Part shown: positions 44,546 through 53,001 of the stretch, piece after piece
Numbering within the stretch: the stretch's first letter is position 1
Layout: every line of letters starts with the position of its first letter
DNA from: Bacteroidota bacterium
GTDB taxonomy: Bacteria > Bacteroidota > Bacteroidia > Palsa-965
Length of the DNA stretch: 64,000 nucleotides
Reading direction: 5' to 3'
Assembly: GCA_006218065.1 (NCBI GenBank)
Contig: VBWE01000012.1
Coordinates: forward strand, 177,111-241,110
Made by a program: the position numbers and the translations under genes
The notes under the pieces: generated by a model
What the model saw: only the letters and a program-made list of their open reading frames with translations
Told to the model about the DNA's origin: nothing
Databases searched by the model: none

Positions 44546-47500
44546 ATGATGAAACGCTACGCATCGCTTGCCTTTATCGGTTTACTCTGCAGCTTCGGGC
44601 TTTCGGCCCAGGTTGCGAACGACGATTGTTTCGGCGCAACGCCGCTCGGAACACTCGGCACGCCTGCTGCCTGCCCCAGCGGTATCGGCGCAGTGTCCAC
44701 ATTCAACAACCTGACCAACGTCAACTCCGTTACCGAACAGCCTTACACCACGCTGATCAACTGCCAGCCGAGCAACAATACGCCGATGGCTTCACCCGCA
44801 ACCGACGTCTGGTTTTCATTTGTAAACTCCGGCAACGAACTCAACATTACCATCAACGGAAACATCGTCGATCCGAACATCGCTGTTTACCAGGGTAACT
44901 GCAACGGCCTTATCGGGCGCGGCTGCGCGATAGGTTCGGGCAATACGCTCACCGCGAATTTCGACCAGATGGTGCCGGGACAAACGTATTACATCCAGGT
45001 CAGCGGAGGCGCCCCGGCCGACCAGGGAACTTTTACGATGACTTTGCAGAACGTAAATTCCTGCAACGATTGCCTGCTCGCATCCAACCTTACGGTAAAT
45101 CCTGCGCCCACCAACGGTACTTACCAGGGCGGAACTACGGTAACATTCTGCTACACCATTACACAATGGGATCAGCAAAACACGAACTGGCTGCACGCGG
45201 TTATCCCGAATTTCGGAAGCGGCTGGGATATGTCCACGCTGACCAACCTCACCGGCGCAGCCACCTGCGACGGCGGTCCCGGCGTATGGCAGTGGTTCAA
45301 CAACGTGAATACGCCGAACGGCAACGGAATTCTCACCGGTTTTTTCTTTGACGGCGATATCGTACAGGGCGGTCCCAACGGAAACCCGACGGATAATTTC
45401 GGCGACAACTGCCAGGGAACCGTGAACTGGACATTCTGCTGGACCATTACGGCAAATACCTGTCCGCCCGGGCAAACCGGCGACGATCTCGGCATCATCA
45501 TCGATACTTATGGCGACGGTGAAACGGGCAACTGGACGAATATCGCCTGCGTGAGTGATCCTGTTTACCAGTTCAACTCACAGCTTACCTGTTGTGTCAT
45601 TCCGCAGATGGTGCAGAATAACCCGCTCTGTAACGGCGGCACCGGTTCGGCAACAGTTACCGGCATGGGCGTTGGTCCCTGGGATTATGTATGGGAAGAT
45701 GCAAGTTCTACGGTCATCCAGACAAATACGGGCGTACAAGGTTCCAGCACGGCAAACAACCTGCCTGCCGGAACATATACCGTAACCGTAACCGATAACA
45801 ACGACGGTTGTGTAGTAACACAAACCATAACGATCACAGAGCCCACGGCCATCCAGCTTACGATGGGTTCCACGCCTGCAGCCTGCGGAAATAATAACGG
45901 TACTGCAACCTGCACGCCTTCGGGCGGCGCCGGCGGATATATATACCAGTGGGATCCCGCTGCAAATAACCAAACCACACCCACGGCATCGAATCTCGGT
46001 TCCGGTCTTTACCAGGTAACGGTTACCGATGCAAACGGATGCTCTGCGACTGCCGCGGTTAATGTCGGAAGTTCGGGCGGTGTAACGGATGTAACCAACG
46101 CCACGGTCGAAACATGCGCGAATGCCTGCGACGGAACGGCTACGGTTGTGGTCAACGGCGGACAAGGTCCCTACGTAATCCAGTGGAGTCCGAACGCGAA
46201 TAACCAGACTACACCTACGGCAACGAATCTTTGTCCCGGCACGTACACGGTTACGTACACCGATGCGAACAACTGTACTGGAACAAATACCGTTACCGTT
46301 ACAGGCCCCGCAGCCATCACGTCGAACATCGCCGCAGCGCCCACTACGATCTGCATCGGGCAAAATACCACGATGACTGCGAATGCAGCGGGCGGAGCCG
46401 GCGGACCTTACGGATTTGCATGGCTTCCCGCAGGAACAGGCAACACGGCCTCTGTAACTGTTGCCCCGGTAGTAACCACGACCTACACAGTAACCGTAAC
46501 CGACGCGAACAACTGTTCCACTACGCAAACCATAACGATCACGGTAAACCCCGCGCTTAACGTACAGGCCGTAGCCAACCCCACTTCCGTTTGCTCCGGC
46601 CAGCCCACGACACTTACAGCGGTTGGCGGCGGCGGAAACGGCGGACCATATACGTACACCTGGGCTCCCGCAGGAACGGGCAGCGGCGTTACCGTTAACG
46701 TGAGTCCGACACAAACAACAACGTACACGGTAACTATTGACGACAACTGCACCACACCTACGGCGACAGCCGTTGTAACGGTTACAGTCAACCCGTTACC
46801 CGCTGTGGCTTTCAGCGGTACGCCGCTCCAGGGCTGCGCCCCGCTTCCGGTTACATTCACCAACCTGAGCGCGCCGGCGAATAACCCGACCTGTCTCTGG
46901 GATTTCGGAGACGGCTCGCCGGTTTCGAATAACTGTAACCCGACACATATTTATACACAAGTCGGTTGCTTCGATGTTACACTTACTTACACCGATGATA
47001 ACGGTTGCGTGAATACGGTGACCATGCAGAACTACGTTTGCACGTTCCCTGTTGCCGTTGCCGATTTCAGCGCATCGCCGCAGCCCACCACTATTTTCAA
47101 CCCGACGATCAGTTTCACGGATCTTTCGCTGAACGCGACTGCGTGGACATGGTACTTCGGCGTACCGGCGCTCGATTCGTCATTCGTGCAAAATCCGAGC
47201 TTTACTTTTGTGGGTGAAGACGGCGGATGTTACGACGTAGTGCTGATGGCCAACAACGCGAGCAACTGTCCGGACATCGATACGATGGAAGTCTGCATCG
47301 ACCCGGAATTTACCGTGTACTTCCCGAATGCATTTACGCCCAACGGGGATCTCAAAAACGACGGGTTCACAGGCTACGGAACAGGAATCCTGAAATTCGA
47401 AATCTGGATATTCGACCGCTGGGGCAACCTGCTTTATTACAGCGACGATATTTACAAACCCTGGGATGGTAAAGTACAGGGCAAGAGCGGTGAAATCTGC

Positions 47501-47590
47501 CAGGAAGATGTGTATGTCTGGAAAGCCGTCGTTACCGATATCTTCGAGAAGAAGCACAAATACATCGGGCACGTAACGCTCATCAAGTAA
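44546..47590 (+). CDS. Gliding-type T9SS surface protein, 1014 aa
   Basis: The product has a signal peptide (LAFIGLLCSFGLSAQ) and a long N-terminal region of beta-sandwich modules (about 25-350; VNDDCFGATPLG, WLHAVIPNFGSGWDM), then several SprB-like repeats (QWSPNANNQTTPTATNLCPG, about 360-560), Ig-like modules, a PKD domain (about 750-830; LWDFGDGSPVSNNCNPTHIY, FDVTLTYTDDNGC) and a C-terminal domain of the gliding-motility-associated (type B) class (FPNAFTPNGDLKNDGF..IWIFDRWGNLLYYSDDIYKPWDG). Type B domains are used for T9SS export of surface proteins. It should be attached at the cell surface. ATG at 44546 or 44549. Confidence 0.9.
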   Translation: MMKRYASLAFIGLLCSFGLSAQVANDDCFGATPLGTLGTPAACPSGIGAVSTFNNLTNVNSVTEQPYTTLINCQPSNNTPMASPATDVWFSFVNSGNELNITINGNIVDPNIAVYQGNCNGLIGRGCAIGSGNTLTANFDQMVPGQTYYIQVSGGAPADQGTFTMTLQNVNSCNDCLLASNLTVNPAPTNGTYQGGTTVTFCYTITQWDQQNTNWLHAVIPNFGSGWDMSTLTNLTGAATCDGGPGVWQWFNNVNTPNGNGILTGFFFDGDIVQGGPNGNPTDNFGDNCQGTVNWTFCWTITANTCPPGQTGDDLGIIIDTYGDGETGNWTNIACVSDPVYQFNSQLTCCVIPQMVQNNPLCNGGTGSATVTGMGVGPWDYVWEDASSTVIQTNTGVQGSSTANNLPAGTYTVTVTDNNDGCVVTQTITITEPTAIQLTMGSTPAACGNNNGTATCTPSGGAGGYIYQWDPAANNQTTPTASNLGSGLYQVTVTDANGCSATAAVNVGSSGGVTDVTNATVETCANACDGTATVVVNGGQGPYVIQWSPNANNQTTPTATNLCPGTYTVTYTDANNCTGTNTVTVTGPAAITSNIAAAPTTICIGQNTTMTANAAGGAGGPYGFAWLPAGTGNTASVTVAPVVTTTYTVTVTDANNCSTTQTITITVNPALNVQAVANPTSVCSGQPTTLTAVGGGGNGGPYTYTWAPAGTGSGVTVNVSPTQTTTYTVTIDDNCTTPTATAVVTVTVNPLPAVAFSGTPLQGCAPLPVTFTNLSAPANNPTCLWDFGDGSPVSNNCNPTHIYTQVGCFDVTLTYTDDNGCVNTVTMQNYVCTFPVAVADFSASPQPTTIFNPTISFTDLSLNATAWTWYFGVPALDSSFVQNPSFTFVGEDGGCYDVVLMANNASNCPDIDTMEVCIDPEFTVYFPNAFTPNGDLKNDGFTGYGTGILKFEIWIFDRWGNLLYYSDDIYKPWDGKVQGKSGEICQEDVYVWKAVVTDIFEKKHKYIGHVTLIK

Positions 47591-47603
47591 TTACAAGATT
47601 TTT

Positions 47604-47640
47604 AAAAAATCCTCCGGTCAAACCGGGGGATTTTTTTTGC
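47604..47640 (+). terminator. Rho-independent terminator after the gliding-type gene
   Basis: 47604-47618 (AAAAAATCCTCCGGT) pairs with 47622-47636 (ACCGGGGGATTTTTT) with one G/T pair, followed by more T. Confidence 0.85.
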
Positions 47641-47664
47641 CGTGCCAACTCACAATTAAAACAC

Positions 47665-47750
47665 AAAATGTTCAATGCCAAACGCTCAATGTTCAACGCT
47701 TATCGGACATATCCCCTGATCATGGAATGTTGAGCATTTGACATTGTTTA
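47665..47750. repeat. Foldback repeat of TTCAATG words and CTCTGTG-like words
   Basis: The left arm 47665-47698 (AATGTTCAATGCCAAACGCT and onward) pairs imperfectly with the right arm 47724-47750 (GGAATGTTGAGCATTTGACA). A further degenerate CTCTGCGCTCTCCCTGCGGG array follows at 47793-47846. The 47641-47933 gap contains no gene; a weak -7-like box TAACTTCG lies at about 47905. Confidence 0.6.
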
Positions 47751-47933
47751 TTCTGTACAGTGGGATAGGCCAATCACACTCAAAAAAACAGGTAAAAACT
47801 CCTCTGCGCTCTCCCTGCGGGCTGGCTTGAGCGCCCTCTGTGTTTAAAAGCTATCCCGGTTTTTGCCTGTTTTTTTTACCCCTACCTTACGTGGCATTTA
47901 GTTTACTAACTTCGTCGCAGCAATTATCCGCAA

Positions 47934-48443
47934 ATGACTACAGAACGGACATTGGTCATGAACAGCAAACAGGTTCAGCAGCGCCTGAACCGGCTGGCCT
48001 GGCAGGTTTATGAAAACTGCTGGGATGAAAAAGAAATCATCATTGCGGGGATTGCTCCGAACGGTTTCCTGCTCGCCAAACGAATCGCCTCCATCCTCGA
48101 ATCGATTTCATCCATCCGTACGAAAATCATCGAGGTGAAAGTCGAAAAAGACAATCCGCTCCAGGGTCCCGCTGAACTTTCCGCTTCTCCCGCAGAACTG
48201 AAAGATAAAGTGGTGGTAGTAATAGATGATGTATCCAATTCCGGCCGCACGCTGATTTACGGCGTTAAACCGTTTCTCTCCTGCCCGGTAAAAAGTATCC
48301 TTACGCTTGTGCTCGTTGACCGTGCGCACAACCGTTTCCCGGTAAAAACAAATTTTGTGGGACTTTCTCTCGCTACTACGCTCCAGGAACATATTTCCGT
48401 GGAGATCGCCGACAACGGCAGTGATGCCGTTTACCTGGATTAA
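47934..48443 (+). CDS. PyrR-like phosphoribosyltransferase
   Basis: The 169-residue PRTase contains the PRPP loop VVVVIDDVSNSGRT (93-106) and flanking family motifs (IIIAGIAPNGFLLAKRIA, LVLVDRAHNRFPVKTNFVGLSL). This matches the PyrR / phosphoribosyltransferase type: PyrR is a bifunctional uracil PRTase and pyr mRNA-binding attenuator. Whether this copy regulates RNA cannot be seen. An internal ATG at 47958 is an alternative start. It is convergent with aroK, with 6 bases between stops. Confidence 0.88.
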   Translation: MTTERTLVMNSKQVQQRLNRLAWQVYENCWDEKEIIIAGIAPNGFLLAKRIASILESISSIRTKIIEVKVEKDNPLQGPAELSASPAELKDKVVVVIDDVSNSGRTLIYGVKPFLSCPVKSILTLVLVDRAHNRFPVKTNFVGLSLATTLQEHISVEIADNGSDAVYLD

Positions 48444-48449
48444 TTAAGC

Positions 48450-48956
48450 TTACTGGTACAGCCGTACAAACTCCGCAAGCTCCGAAGATTTCAGGTCCTT
48501 CGCTTTCACTTTATACTTCGCCTTGAGGTAAAACGGCTCGCGTTCCTGCAGTTTTTCATGCACGAACATCCAGAGTTCGGTATCGTTTTTACCGGCCAGC
48601 ATCGGGCGCTGATCCTGCGTACTGAATAATCTTTCGGCAAGCGCATCGGTACTCATCTTGAGGTAAATGGTCGTTCCGGCTTCGTTCATTTTATCCATGT
48701 TGTCGAAAAAACACGGCGTTCCGCCTCCGCAGGCCATCACGTAATTATCGCTTTCGAGCAATTCGTTCAGCATCTGCTGTTCGATATCGCGGAAATATTT
48801 TTCTCCTTCGGTGGCAAAAATGGAAGGAATGTCTCTTCCGTACCGTTCCTCGATTTTCTTATCGAGATCAATAAAACTGAGTTCGAGTAACTGGGCAAGC
48901 TCACGCCCCATAGTGCTTTTGCCACTGCCCATGAATCCGGTTAGAAAGAAACGCAT
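48450..48956 (-). CDS. aroK: Shikimate kinase
   Basis: The 168-residue kinase phosphorylates shikimate in aromatic amino acid synthesis. It has the Walker A motif FLTGFMGSGKSTMG (4-17), FIDLDKKIEERYGRDIPSIFATEGEKYFRDIE (shikimate-binding region with DxD and E/R), ACGGGTPCF (glycine-rich P-loop partner) and the lid QDQRPMLAG with Arg. Length is typical. It is convergent with the PyrR-like gene. Confidence 0.95.
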   Translation of the reverse strand: MRFFLTGFMGSGKSTMGRELAQLLELSFIDLDKKIEERYGRDIPSIFATEGEKYFRDIEQQMLNELLESDNYVMACGGGTPCFFDNMDKMNEAGTTIYLKMSTDALAERLFSTQDQRPMLAGKNDTELWMFVHEKLQEREPFYLKAKYKVKAKDLKSSELAEFVRLYQ

Positions 48957-49022
48957 CGTACTGTTTTTTAATTTATGATTGATTTTGTGATTTGCGGAAT
49001 GATTTTGCGGTTGTCCCGGATG

Positions 49023-49493
49023 TCAGTTCGGGAAAATGACATCTTTCGTATCTGCGAGATGAACACCGTAGTTGATTGAAATGAGCCGGTCTTTTTCGAA
49101 ATAAAAATCGATCAGCGCATCGTCGAAACTCACTCTTTTTTCGCCCCAGTCCTGGTCTTCTTCATCCAGGTCGCGGAATCCTTTTGATTGGAAGAGCGTT
49201 TTGATTTCGGCCTCTTTCATTTCAAAAATACGTTTTCCCCAGATTTGAGCGCTATCGTCGTCAATTTCTACGCAGCTGAACCGGTTTCCGCTGGCCACAT
49301 CGAAGAAAACCGAAAAGCCGCGGTCCCAGTAATGCCACACCATGGACTTGTGTTCGCCGGCGGTATCCAATTCCTCGCTTTCGTCGCAGGGACCAAAGCA
49401 GCGCAGCACCTCGTCGGGCGAAGCGCCGAAACGCAGCGCGCCGATCCCTTCCATGATCTTTATTTCCAATGATTCTTTATTCATTATTTGCAT
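49023..49493 (-). CDS. Small protein of unknown function
   Basis: The 156-residue soluble acidic protein starts with MQIMNKESLEIKIMEGIGALRFGASPDEVLRCFG, then MVWHYWDRGFSVFFDVASGNRFSCVEID and FRDLDEEDQDWGEKRVSF. It looks like a small alpha/beta binding or immunity-type protein, but no family was recognised. The start at 49493 is preferred over 49484 because AGGAG lies 7 bases upstream on the minus strand; a longer frame to 49610 is not supported. Same strand as aroK, but an interval of 66 bases makes co-transcription possible, not certain. Confidence 0.6.
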   Translation of the reverse strand: MQIMNKESLEIKIMEGIGALRFGASPDEVLRCFGPCDESEELDTAGEHKSMVWHYWDRGFSVFFDVASGNRFSCVEIDDDSAQIWGKRIFEMKEAEIKTLFQSKGFRDLDEEDQDWGEKRVSFDDALIDFYFEKDRLISINYGVHLADTKDVIFPN

Positions 49494-49704
49494 ATCGCTC
49501 CTGTGAAAATACAAAAAGCAGCACGAAAAAACAGAAAAACAAATAGTTTCCCTGCAGCCCGGCAGCAGTTCAGAAGCTGAAATCCCCGACCGGCCTGCGA
49601 AAGTATTCAAATCCTGCGGGCTTTTGCAGCAGATGTGAAAAACTCGGGAAAACCCGCTAAAAACGGCCTTTCCGAAATCGTTAAAAAAAAGTGAATAACT
49701 GTGC

Positions 49705-49734
49705 TTGCCTAAAAAAATAATGCTTGTATATTTG
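49705..49734 (+). promoter_or_regulatory. Promoter of tRNA-Lys
   Basis: TTG (49705-49707) and TATATTTG (49727-49734), spacing 19 bases, match the Bacteroidota -33/-7 pair. The tRNA starts about 128 bases downstream, so the primary transcript would include the upstream tRNA-like debris. The 49494-49704 gap upstream shows nothing else. Confidence 0.6.
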
Positions 49735-49782
49735 CAGCCGCTTTCAGGGGATTCCTGTCCTGAACGTGATGAATAAAGCGTG

Positions 49783-49848
49783 AAATAGGATTCCGTAGCT
49801 CATCCTCCTTCGCTCCGCTTCGGCGGACATGGTTGGCAGAGCACAAGA
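49783..49848 (+). pseudogene. Decayed 5' half of tRNA-Lys with hairpin insertion
   Basis: AAATAGGATTCCGTAGCTCA (49783-49802) repeats exactly the intact tRNA start 73 bases later (49856-49875). It is followed by a 28-base insert containing CCTTCGCTCCGCTTCGGCGG, then GGTTGGCAGAGCACAA, matching the tRNA D-arm end. It stops before the anticodon, so it is not a working tRNA. Confidence 0.7.
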
Positions 49849-49861
49849 ATCGAGTAAATAG

Positions 49862-49934
49862 GATTCCGTAGCTCAGTTGGTAGAGCACAACACTTTTAAT
49901 GTTGGGGTCCTGGGTTCGAGCCCCAGCGGGATCA
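49862..49934 (+). tRNA. tRNA-Lys (anticodon TTT)
   Basis: All four arms fold: acceptor GATTCCG (49862-49868) pairs with CGGGATC (49927-49933); D arm GCTC..GAGC; anticodon arm CAACA-CTTTTAA-TGTTG with anticodon TTT; T arm CTGGG-TTCGAGC-CCCAG. The 3' end is A followed by CA, without an encoded full CCA. It is flanked by partial copies of itself and followed by a terminator hairpin at 49942-49967. Confidence 0.93.
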
Positions 49935-49941
49935 CAGAGAT

Positions 49942-49973
49942 ACAAAGACTGCACATGCAGTCTTTGTTCGTTT
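49942..49973 (+). terminator. Hairpin terminator of tRNA-Lys
   Basis: ACAAAGACTGCA (49942-49953) pairs perfectly with TGCAGTCTTTGT (49956-49967), followed by TCGTTT. Confidence 0.7.
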
Positions 49974-50029
49974 ATAACTTCGCTGGGGCGAGAAGCCCGT
50001 CCCGAGCGCAGCGCAGCGAAGTCTCGGGA

Positions 50030-50048
50030 AGCCCCAGCGGGATCACAG
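50030..50048 (+). pseudogene. 19-bp copy of the tRNA-Lys 3' end
   Basis: AGCCCCAGCGGGATCACAG is identical to 49919-49937 (111 bases upstream), that is, the 3' T-arm/acceptor of tRNA-Lys. Between the copies lies a CCCGAGCGCAGCGCAGCGAA hairpin region. This looks like a remnant of duplication or of integration at the tRNA. A terminator-like hairpin follows (50071-50100). Confidence 0.65.
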
Positions 50049-50070
50049 GTCAACCAAAAGCCGGTTGATT

Positions 50071-50100
50071 AAAAGAGAAGTCGAAAGATTTCTCTTTTTT
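50071..50100 (+). terminator. Terminator-like hairpin downstream of the tRNA remnant
   Basis: AAAAGAGAA (50071-50079) pairs with TTCTCTTTT (50090-50098), followed by TT. A smaller hairpin TCAACC/GGTTGA precedes it (50050-50068). Confidence 0.6.
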
Positions 50101-50129
50101 GCTTTTCATGACTTTTAATCGGAATGTAT

Positions 50130-50393
50130 TTATAGAAACAATTGGTTCAGGAGCAATACCAACAAAGCAGCACCTATAAAGCATAAAAAGCTCATGAGGA
50201 AAGAAAGGAACATTTTTCTCTCCTCTTTTTTATAATACTCGTCCGGCTTGACAGATTGGCCTCGGGTCAATGTCCTCCATGTCATGTTATATTTTTGAGC
50301 AAGACGATTGCCCCTTGATACCGCTTTATATGTGCAAATACCAGTCGCAATAAAGCCTGATCTTAATATCATATAATTAATGACTGTCAGCAT
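50130..50393 (-). CDS. Small membrane protein
   Basis: The 87-residue product has a hydrophobic stretch near the N terminus (IATGICTYKAV region, weak), a charged middle (RGQSVKPDEYYKKEERK) and a strong C-terminal membrane segment (FLSFLMSFLCFIGAALLVLLL). No family was recognised. It starts 24 bases after the AraC-type gene stop on the same strand and is more AT-rich than its neighbours. It may be spurious at its N terminus; residue 8 (Met) is an alternative start. Confidence 0.45.
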   Translation of the reverse strand: MLTVINYMILRSGFIATGICTYKAVSRGNRLAQKYNMTWRTLTRGQSVKPDEYYKKEERKMFLSFLMSFLCFIGAALLVLLLNQLFL

Positions 50394-50417
50394 TTTAATA
50401 CGTCAAACTATAACCAA

Positions 50418-51413
50418 CTAAACCAACACCTTCGTCGGCTTCAGCGAAATCTTATTGTACTTATTCCTGTACTCGATCGGCGTCAGCCCGGTTATCTTTT
50501 TAAACAGGTCGCGGAATGCCTTGGTATCCGTGTAGCCGACTTCGTGCATCACTTCGTTTACATTTTTCCTGCTGCTTTCCAGCGCGCGTTTGGCGCCTTC
50601 TATTTTTACCCGCTGGATATATTCCAGCACCGAATTGTTGGTGGCTTGTTTAAACCTTCTCTCAAAACTCCTGCGGCCGGTCGATACCATATCGGCCAGG
50701 GCGTCGATCGTGATTTTTTCGTCAATGTTCTGCTCGATATAATCCTGCGCCTGTTTGATCGCTTCGTCGTTATGGTTGCGCTGCCCTTTAAACATCATGA
50801 ACTTGTTCTGGCTGTCGCGATCGATATCCACGGCGAAAAATTTGGAAGCCAGCACAGCCGTTTCGCGTGAAGTATATTTTTCCAGCAGGTATAAAAGCAA
50901 ACTCCAGTACGAATTCGCGCCGCCGCTGGAATAAATTCCGTTCTCTTCCGATATGATGCTGCCGTCAACCAGGTCAACGTCGGGAAACATGTTCCGGAAT
51001 TCGTTGGCCGACAACCAGTGCGTAGAACATTTCTTTCCGTTCAGCAGCCCGGTGGATGCCAGCAGGAACGCACCGATGCACAGCGAGGCCACTTCCGCGC
51101 CTTTTTTATGCTGCTCGACAATCCAGGGAATGTATTTTTTGTTTTTATCCAGCGCAACTTCGATATCGCCGCTGATAGCCGGTATAAAGATCAGGTCCGT
51201 TTTTTTCACCTGGTCTATCGTTTTGTCCGGGTGGATCGTCGCCAGGTTGTCCATCAGTTTTACCTGTTTTTTTAATCCCACCAGTTCCACCTTGAACAGG
51301 CGCGGTTTTCCCGCCGAAGCGAGGAATTCGTTTGCCGCCATAAACATATAACGCGGGTCGGCGATGGCTTCCATGACGGCAGTTTCCGGGACGATGATGG
51401 AGATGTTTTTCAT
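50418..51413 (-). CDS. GlxA-type AraC-family transcriptional regulator
   Basis: The 331-residue protein has an N-terminal DJ-1/PfpI-like domain (about 1-190; DLIFIPAISGDIE, VASLCIGAFLLASTGLLNGKKCSTHWL with a cysteine in the nucleophile-elbow position) and a C-terminal AraC HTH domain (about 215-320; ALADMVSTGRRSFERRFKQAT, VNEVMHEVGYTDTKAFRDLFKKITGLTPIEYR). Such GlxA-like proteins usually activate metabolic or stress genes; the ligand is unknown. It is transcribed divergently from the SRPBCC/VOC/cupin cluster (51549 onwards), which it may control. Confidence 0.9.
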   Translation of the reverse strand: MKNISIIVPETAVMEAIADPRYMFMAANEFLASAGKPRLFKVELVGLKKQVKLMDNLATIHPDKTIDQVKKTDLIFIPAISGDIEVALDKNKKYIPWIVEQHKKGAEVASLCIGAFLLASTGLLNGKKCSTHWLSANEFRNMFPDVDLVDGSIISEENGIYSSGGANSYWSLLLYLLEKYTSRETAVLASKFFAVDIDRDSQNKFMMFKGQRNHNDEAIKQAQDYIEQNIDEKITIDALADMVSTGRRSFERRFKQATNNSVLEYIQRVKIEGAKRALESSRKNVNEVMHEVGYTDTKAFRDLFKKITGLTPIEYRNKYNKISLKPTKVLV

Positions 51414-51548
51414 CTTTCAAAAGTAGATTTTCCGCCTGTCATAATCAACCCCCCAGGTTGACGTTTTCACCACGTTCCCGGTTGAAATATGCGTCGCATC
51501 TTTGTATTGTCAAATCGATCAACAATCATACCTGGAAAAACAAACCAA

Positions 51549-51974
51549 ATGACCACCACAGAAAAAACATCCATAACGGTAGAAGCAACAGTGAACGCTC
51601 CCGTAGAAAAAGTATGGGCGCTCTGGACAGGCCCCGAACACATCACCAAATGGAACAATGCTTCCGACGACTGGCATTCGCCCAAAGCGGAACACGATTT
51701 AAAACCTGGCGGTAGCTTCCTTTTCCGGATGGAAGCCAAGGACGGCAGTTTCGGTTTCGACTTTGGCGGCGTATATGATACCGTCAGCAAGAACGAGCGT
51801 ATCGAATACACCATCGCCGACGGAAGAAAAGTAAAAATCGTTTTTACGACCCAGGGCAACACCACGCACATCACGGAGACCTTTGAAGCAGAAACTGAAA
51901 ATACCATTGAACTGCAGAGAGGCGGCTGGCAAGCCATCCTGAACAGTTTTAAAAAGTACGCAGAAACCAACTGA
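51549..51974 (+). CDS. SRPBCC/AHSA1-family ligand-binding protein
   Basis: The 141-residue protein has the START-like fold: SITVEATVNAPVEKVWALWTGPEHITKWNNAS, DLKPGGSFLFRMEAKDG, YTIADGRKVKIVFTTQG, and the C-terminal helix GGWQAILNSFKKYAE. Binds small hydrophobic molecules in general; the ligand is unknown. ATG 51549 is chosen because the upstream extension (51489) overlaps the promoter region. It is first in a row of small metabolite-related proteins and divergent from the GlxA-type regulator. Confidence 0.88.
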   Translation: MTTTEKTSITVEATVNAPVEKVWALWTGPEHITKWNNASDDWHSPKAEHDLKPGGSFLFRMEAKDGSFGFDFGGVYDTVSKNERIEYTIADGRKVKIVFTTQGNTTHITETFEAETENTIELQRGGWQAILNSFKKYAETN

Positions 51975-52000
51975 ACAGATAAACAACTAAACCGACCGAT

Positions 52001-52423
52001 ATGAAAAATCCGATTTACACCTGCCTCTGGTTTGATGGCCAGGCCAAAGCCGCCGCAGATTTTTACTGCTCTGTTTTCAAAAATTCCAAAATAACCGTCG
52101 ATACACCGATGGTCGTAAACTTCGAACTGAACGGAAGAAAGTTCATGGGCCTGAATGGCGGACCGCAATTCAAGGCCAACGAAGCGGTTTCATTCGTGGT
52201 GGAATGCGAAAACCAGGAAGAAATAGATTACTACTGGAGCAAACTCACCGAGGGCGGGCAGGAAAGCATGTGCGGCTGGCTCAAAGACAAGTATGGTTTC
52301 TCCTGGCAGATCATCCCAGCCATCATTGGTCAGCTGATGAGCGACCCGGAAAAAGGACAGCGCGTGATGCAGGCCGTGATGCAGATGCGGAAACTGGATA
52401 TGGAGAAAATGATCAACGCCTGA
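52001..52423 (+). CDS. VOC-superfamily (PhnB-like) protein
   Basis: The 140-residue protein has the VOC/PhnB pattern: YTCLWFDGQAKAAADFYCSVFKNSK, VNFELNGRKFMGLNGGPQFKANEAVSFVVECENQEEIDYYWSKLTEGG and CGWLKDKYGFSWQIIPAII. The DxxxxA..FY and W.KDKYGFSWQ motifs match the 3-demethylubiquinone-methyltransferase-like PhnB group, of unknown catalytic role. It starts 26 bases after the SRPBCC gene; the 52445-52520 repeat follows. Confidence 0.88.
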   Translation: MKNPIYTCLWFDGQAKAAADFYCSVFKNSKITVDTPMVVNFELNGRKFMGLNGGPQFKANEAVSFVVECENQEEIDYYWSKLTEGGQESMCGWLKDKYGFSWQIIPAIIGQLMSDPEKGQRVMQAVMQMRKLDMEKMINA

Positions 52424-52444
52424 GGGATTGTTTAAAATCCCTGA

Positions 52445-52520
52445 ACCAGTTCGGAGTTTTACAGTTGCTTGTCAGGTCGAGCGGAGACGAGACCGACTTT
52501 ATATAAAACTCCGAACTGGT
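52445..52520. repeat. Short MITE-like element with 17-bp perfect ends
   Basis: ACCAGTTCGGAGTTTTA (52445-52461) and its reverse complement (52504-52520) enclose 42 bases that carry the CTTGTCAGGTCGAGCGG / GAGACC core, the same core as in the elements at 2211, 20081 and 21242, but with different ends. No gene is inside. Confidence 0.75.
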
Positions 52521-52589
52521 ACAATAGACTCATTGAATTATTTACTCCTGTTTCCATCATCTCAATTTTAAACAGTTTCTGAAACGTAC

Positions 52590-53000
52590 ATGCAGATTCA
52601 CGCATACCTGGTTTTCAACGGCAACTGTCGTGAAGCGATGACCTTCTATAAAAAATGTTTGGGCGGGGAACTTGCCTTTCAAACGGTTGGTGAATCTCCC
52701 CTTTCTTCCCGGATGCCGGGGAAAATGAAGGATTGTATCCTGCACGCCACATTAAAAAAAGGTCCGCTCGTGCTGATGGCTTCTGATATGGCCGGTGAAA
52801 ACGGACTTACAAAAGGAAACGCCGTTTCGTTAATGCTCGCCTGCGGCAGCGAGAAAGAAATCAAAAACTGCTACGCCAGACTTTCTGCCGGAGGCAAAGC
52901 AATTCATCCGCTGGAAAATACCTTCTGGGGCGCTTTGCTTGGCGACCTTACAGATAAATATGGGAATCACTGGTTGCTTAATTACGAGCGGAATAAATGA
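52590..53000 (+). CDS. VOC-superfamily (PhnB-like) protein
   Basis: The 136-residue protein has the typical VOC/PhnB N terminus MQIHAYLVFNGNCREAMTFYKKCLGGELAFQTVGESPL, middle KDCILHATLKKGPLVLMASDM and end FWGALLGDLTDKYGNHWLLNYE (metal-ligand positions partly altered). It is a distant paralogue of the gene at 52001. Function unknown beyond the fold. It is followed with a 1-base gap by a small ferredoxin-fold protein. Confidence 0.88.
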   Translation: MQIHAYLVFNGNCREAMTFYKKCLGGELAFQTVGESPLSSRMPGKMKDCILHATLKKGPLVLMASDMAGENGLTKGNAVSLMLACGSEKEIKNCYARLSAGGKAIHPLENTFWGALLGDLTDKYGNHWLLNYERNK

Positions 53001-53001
53001 T

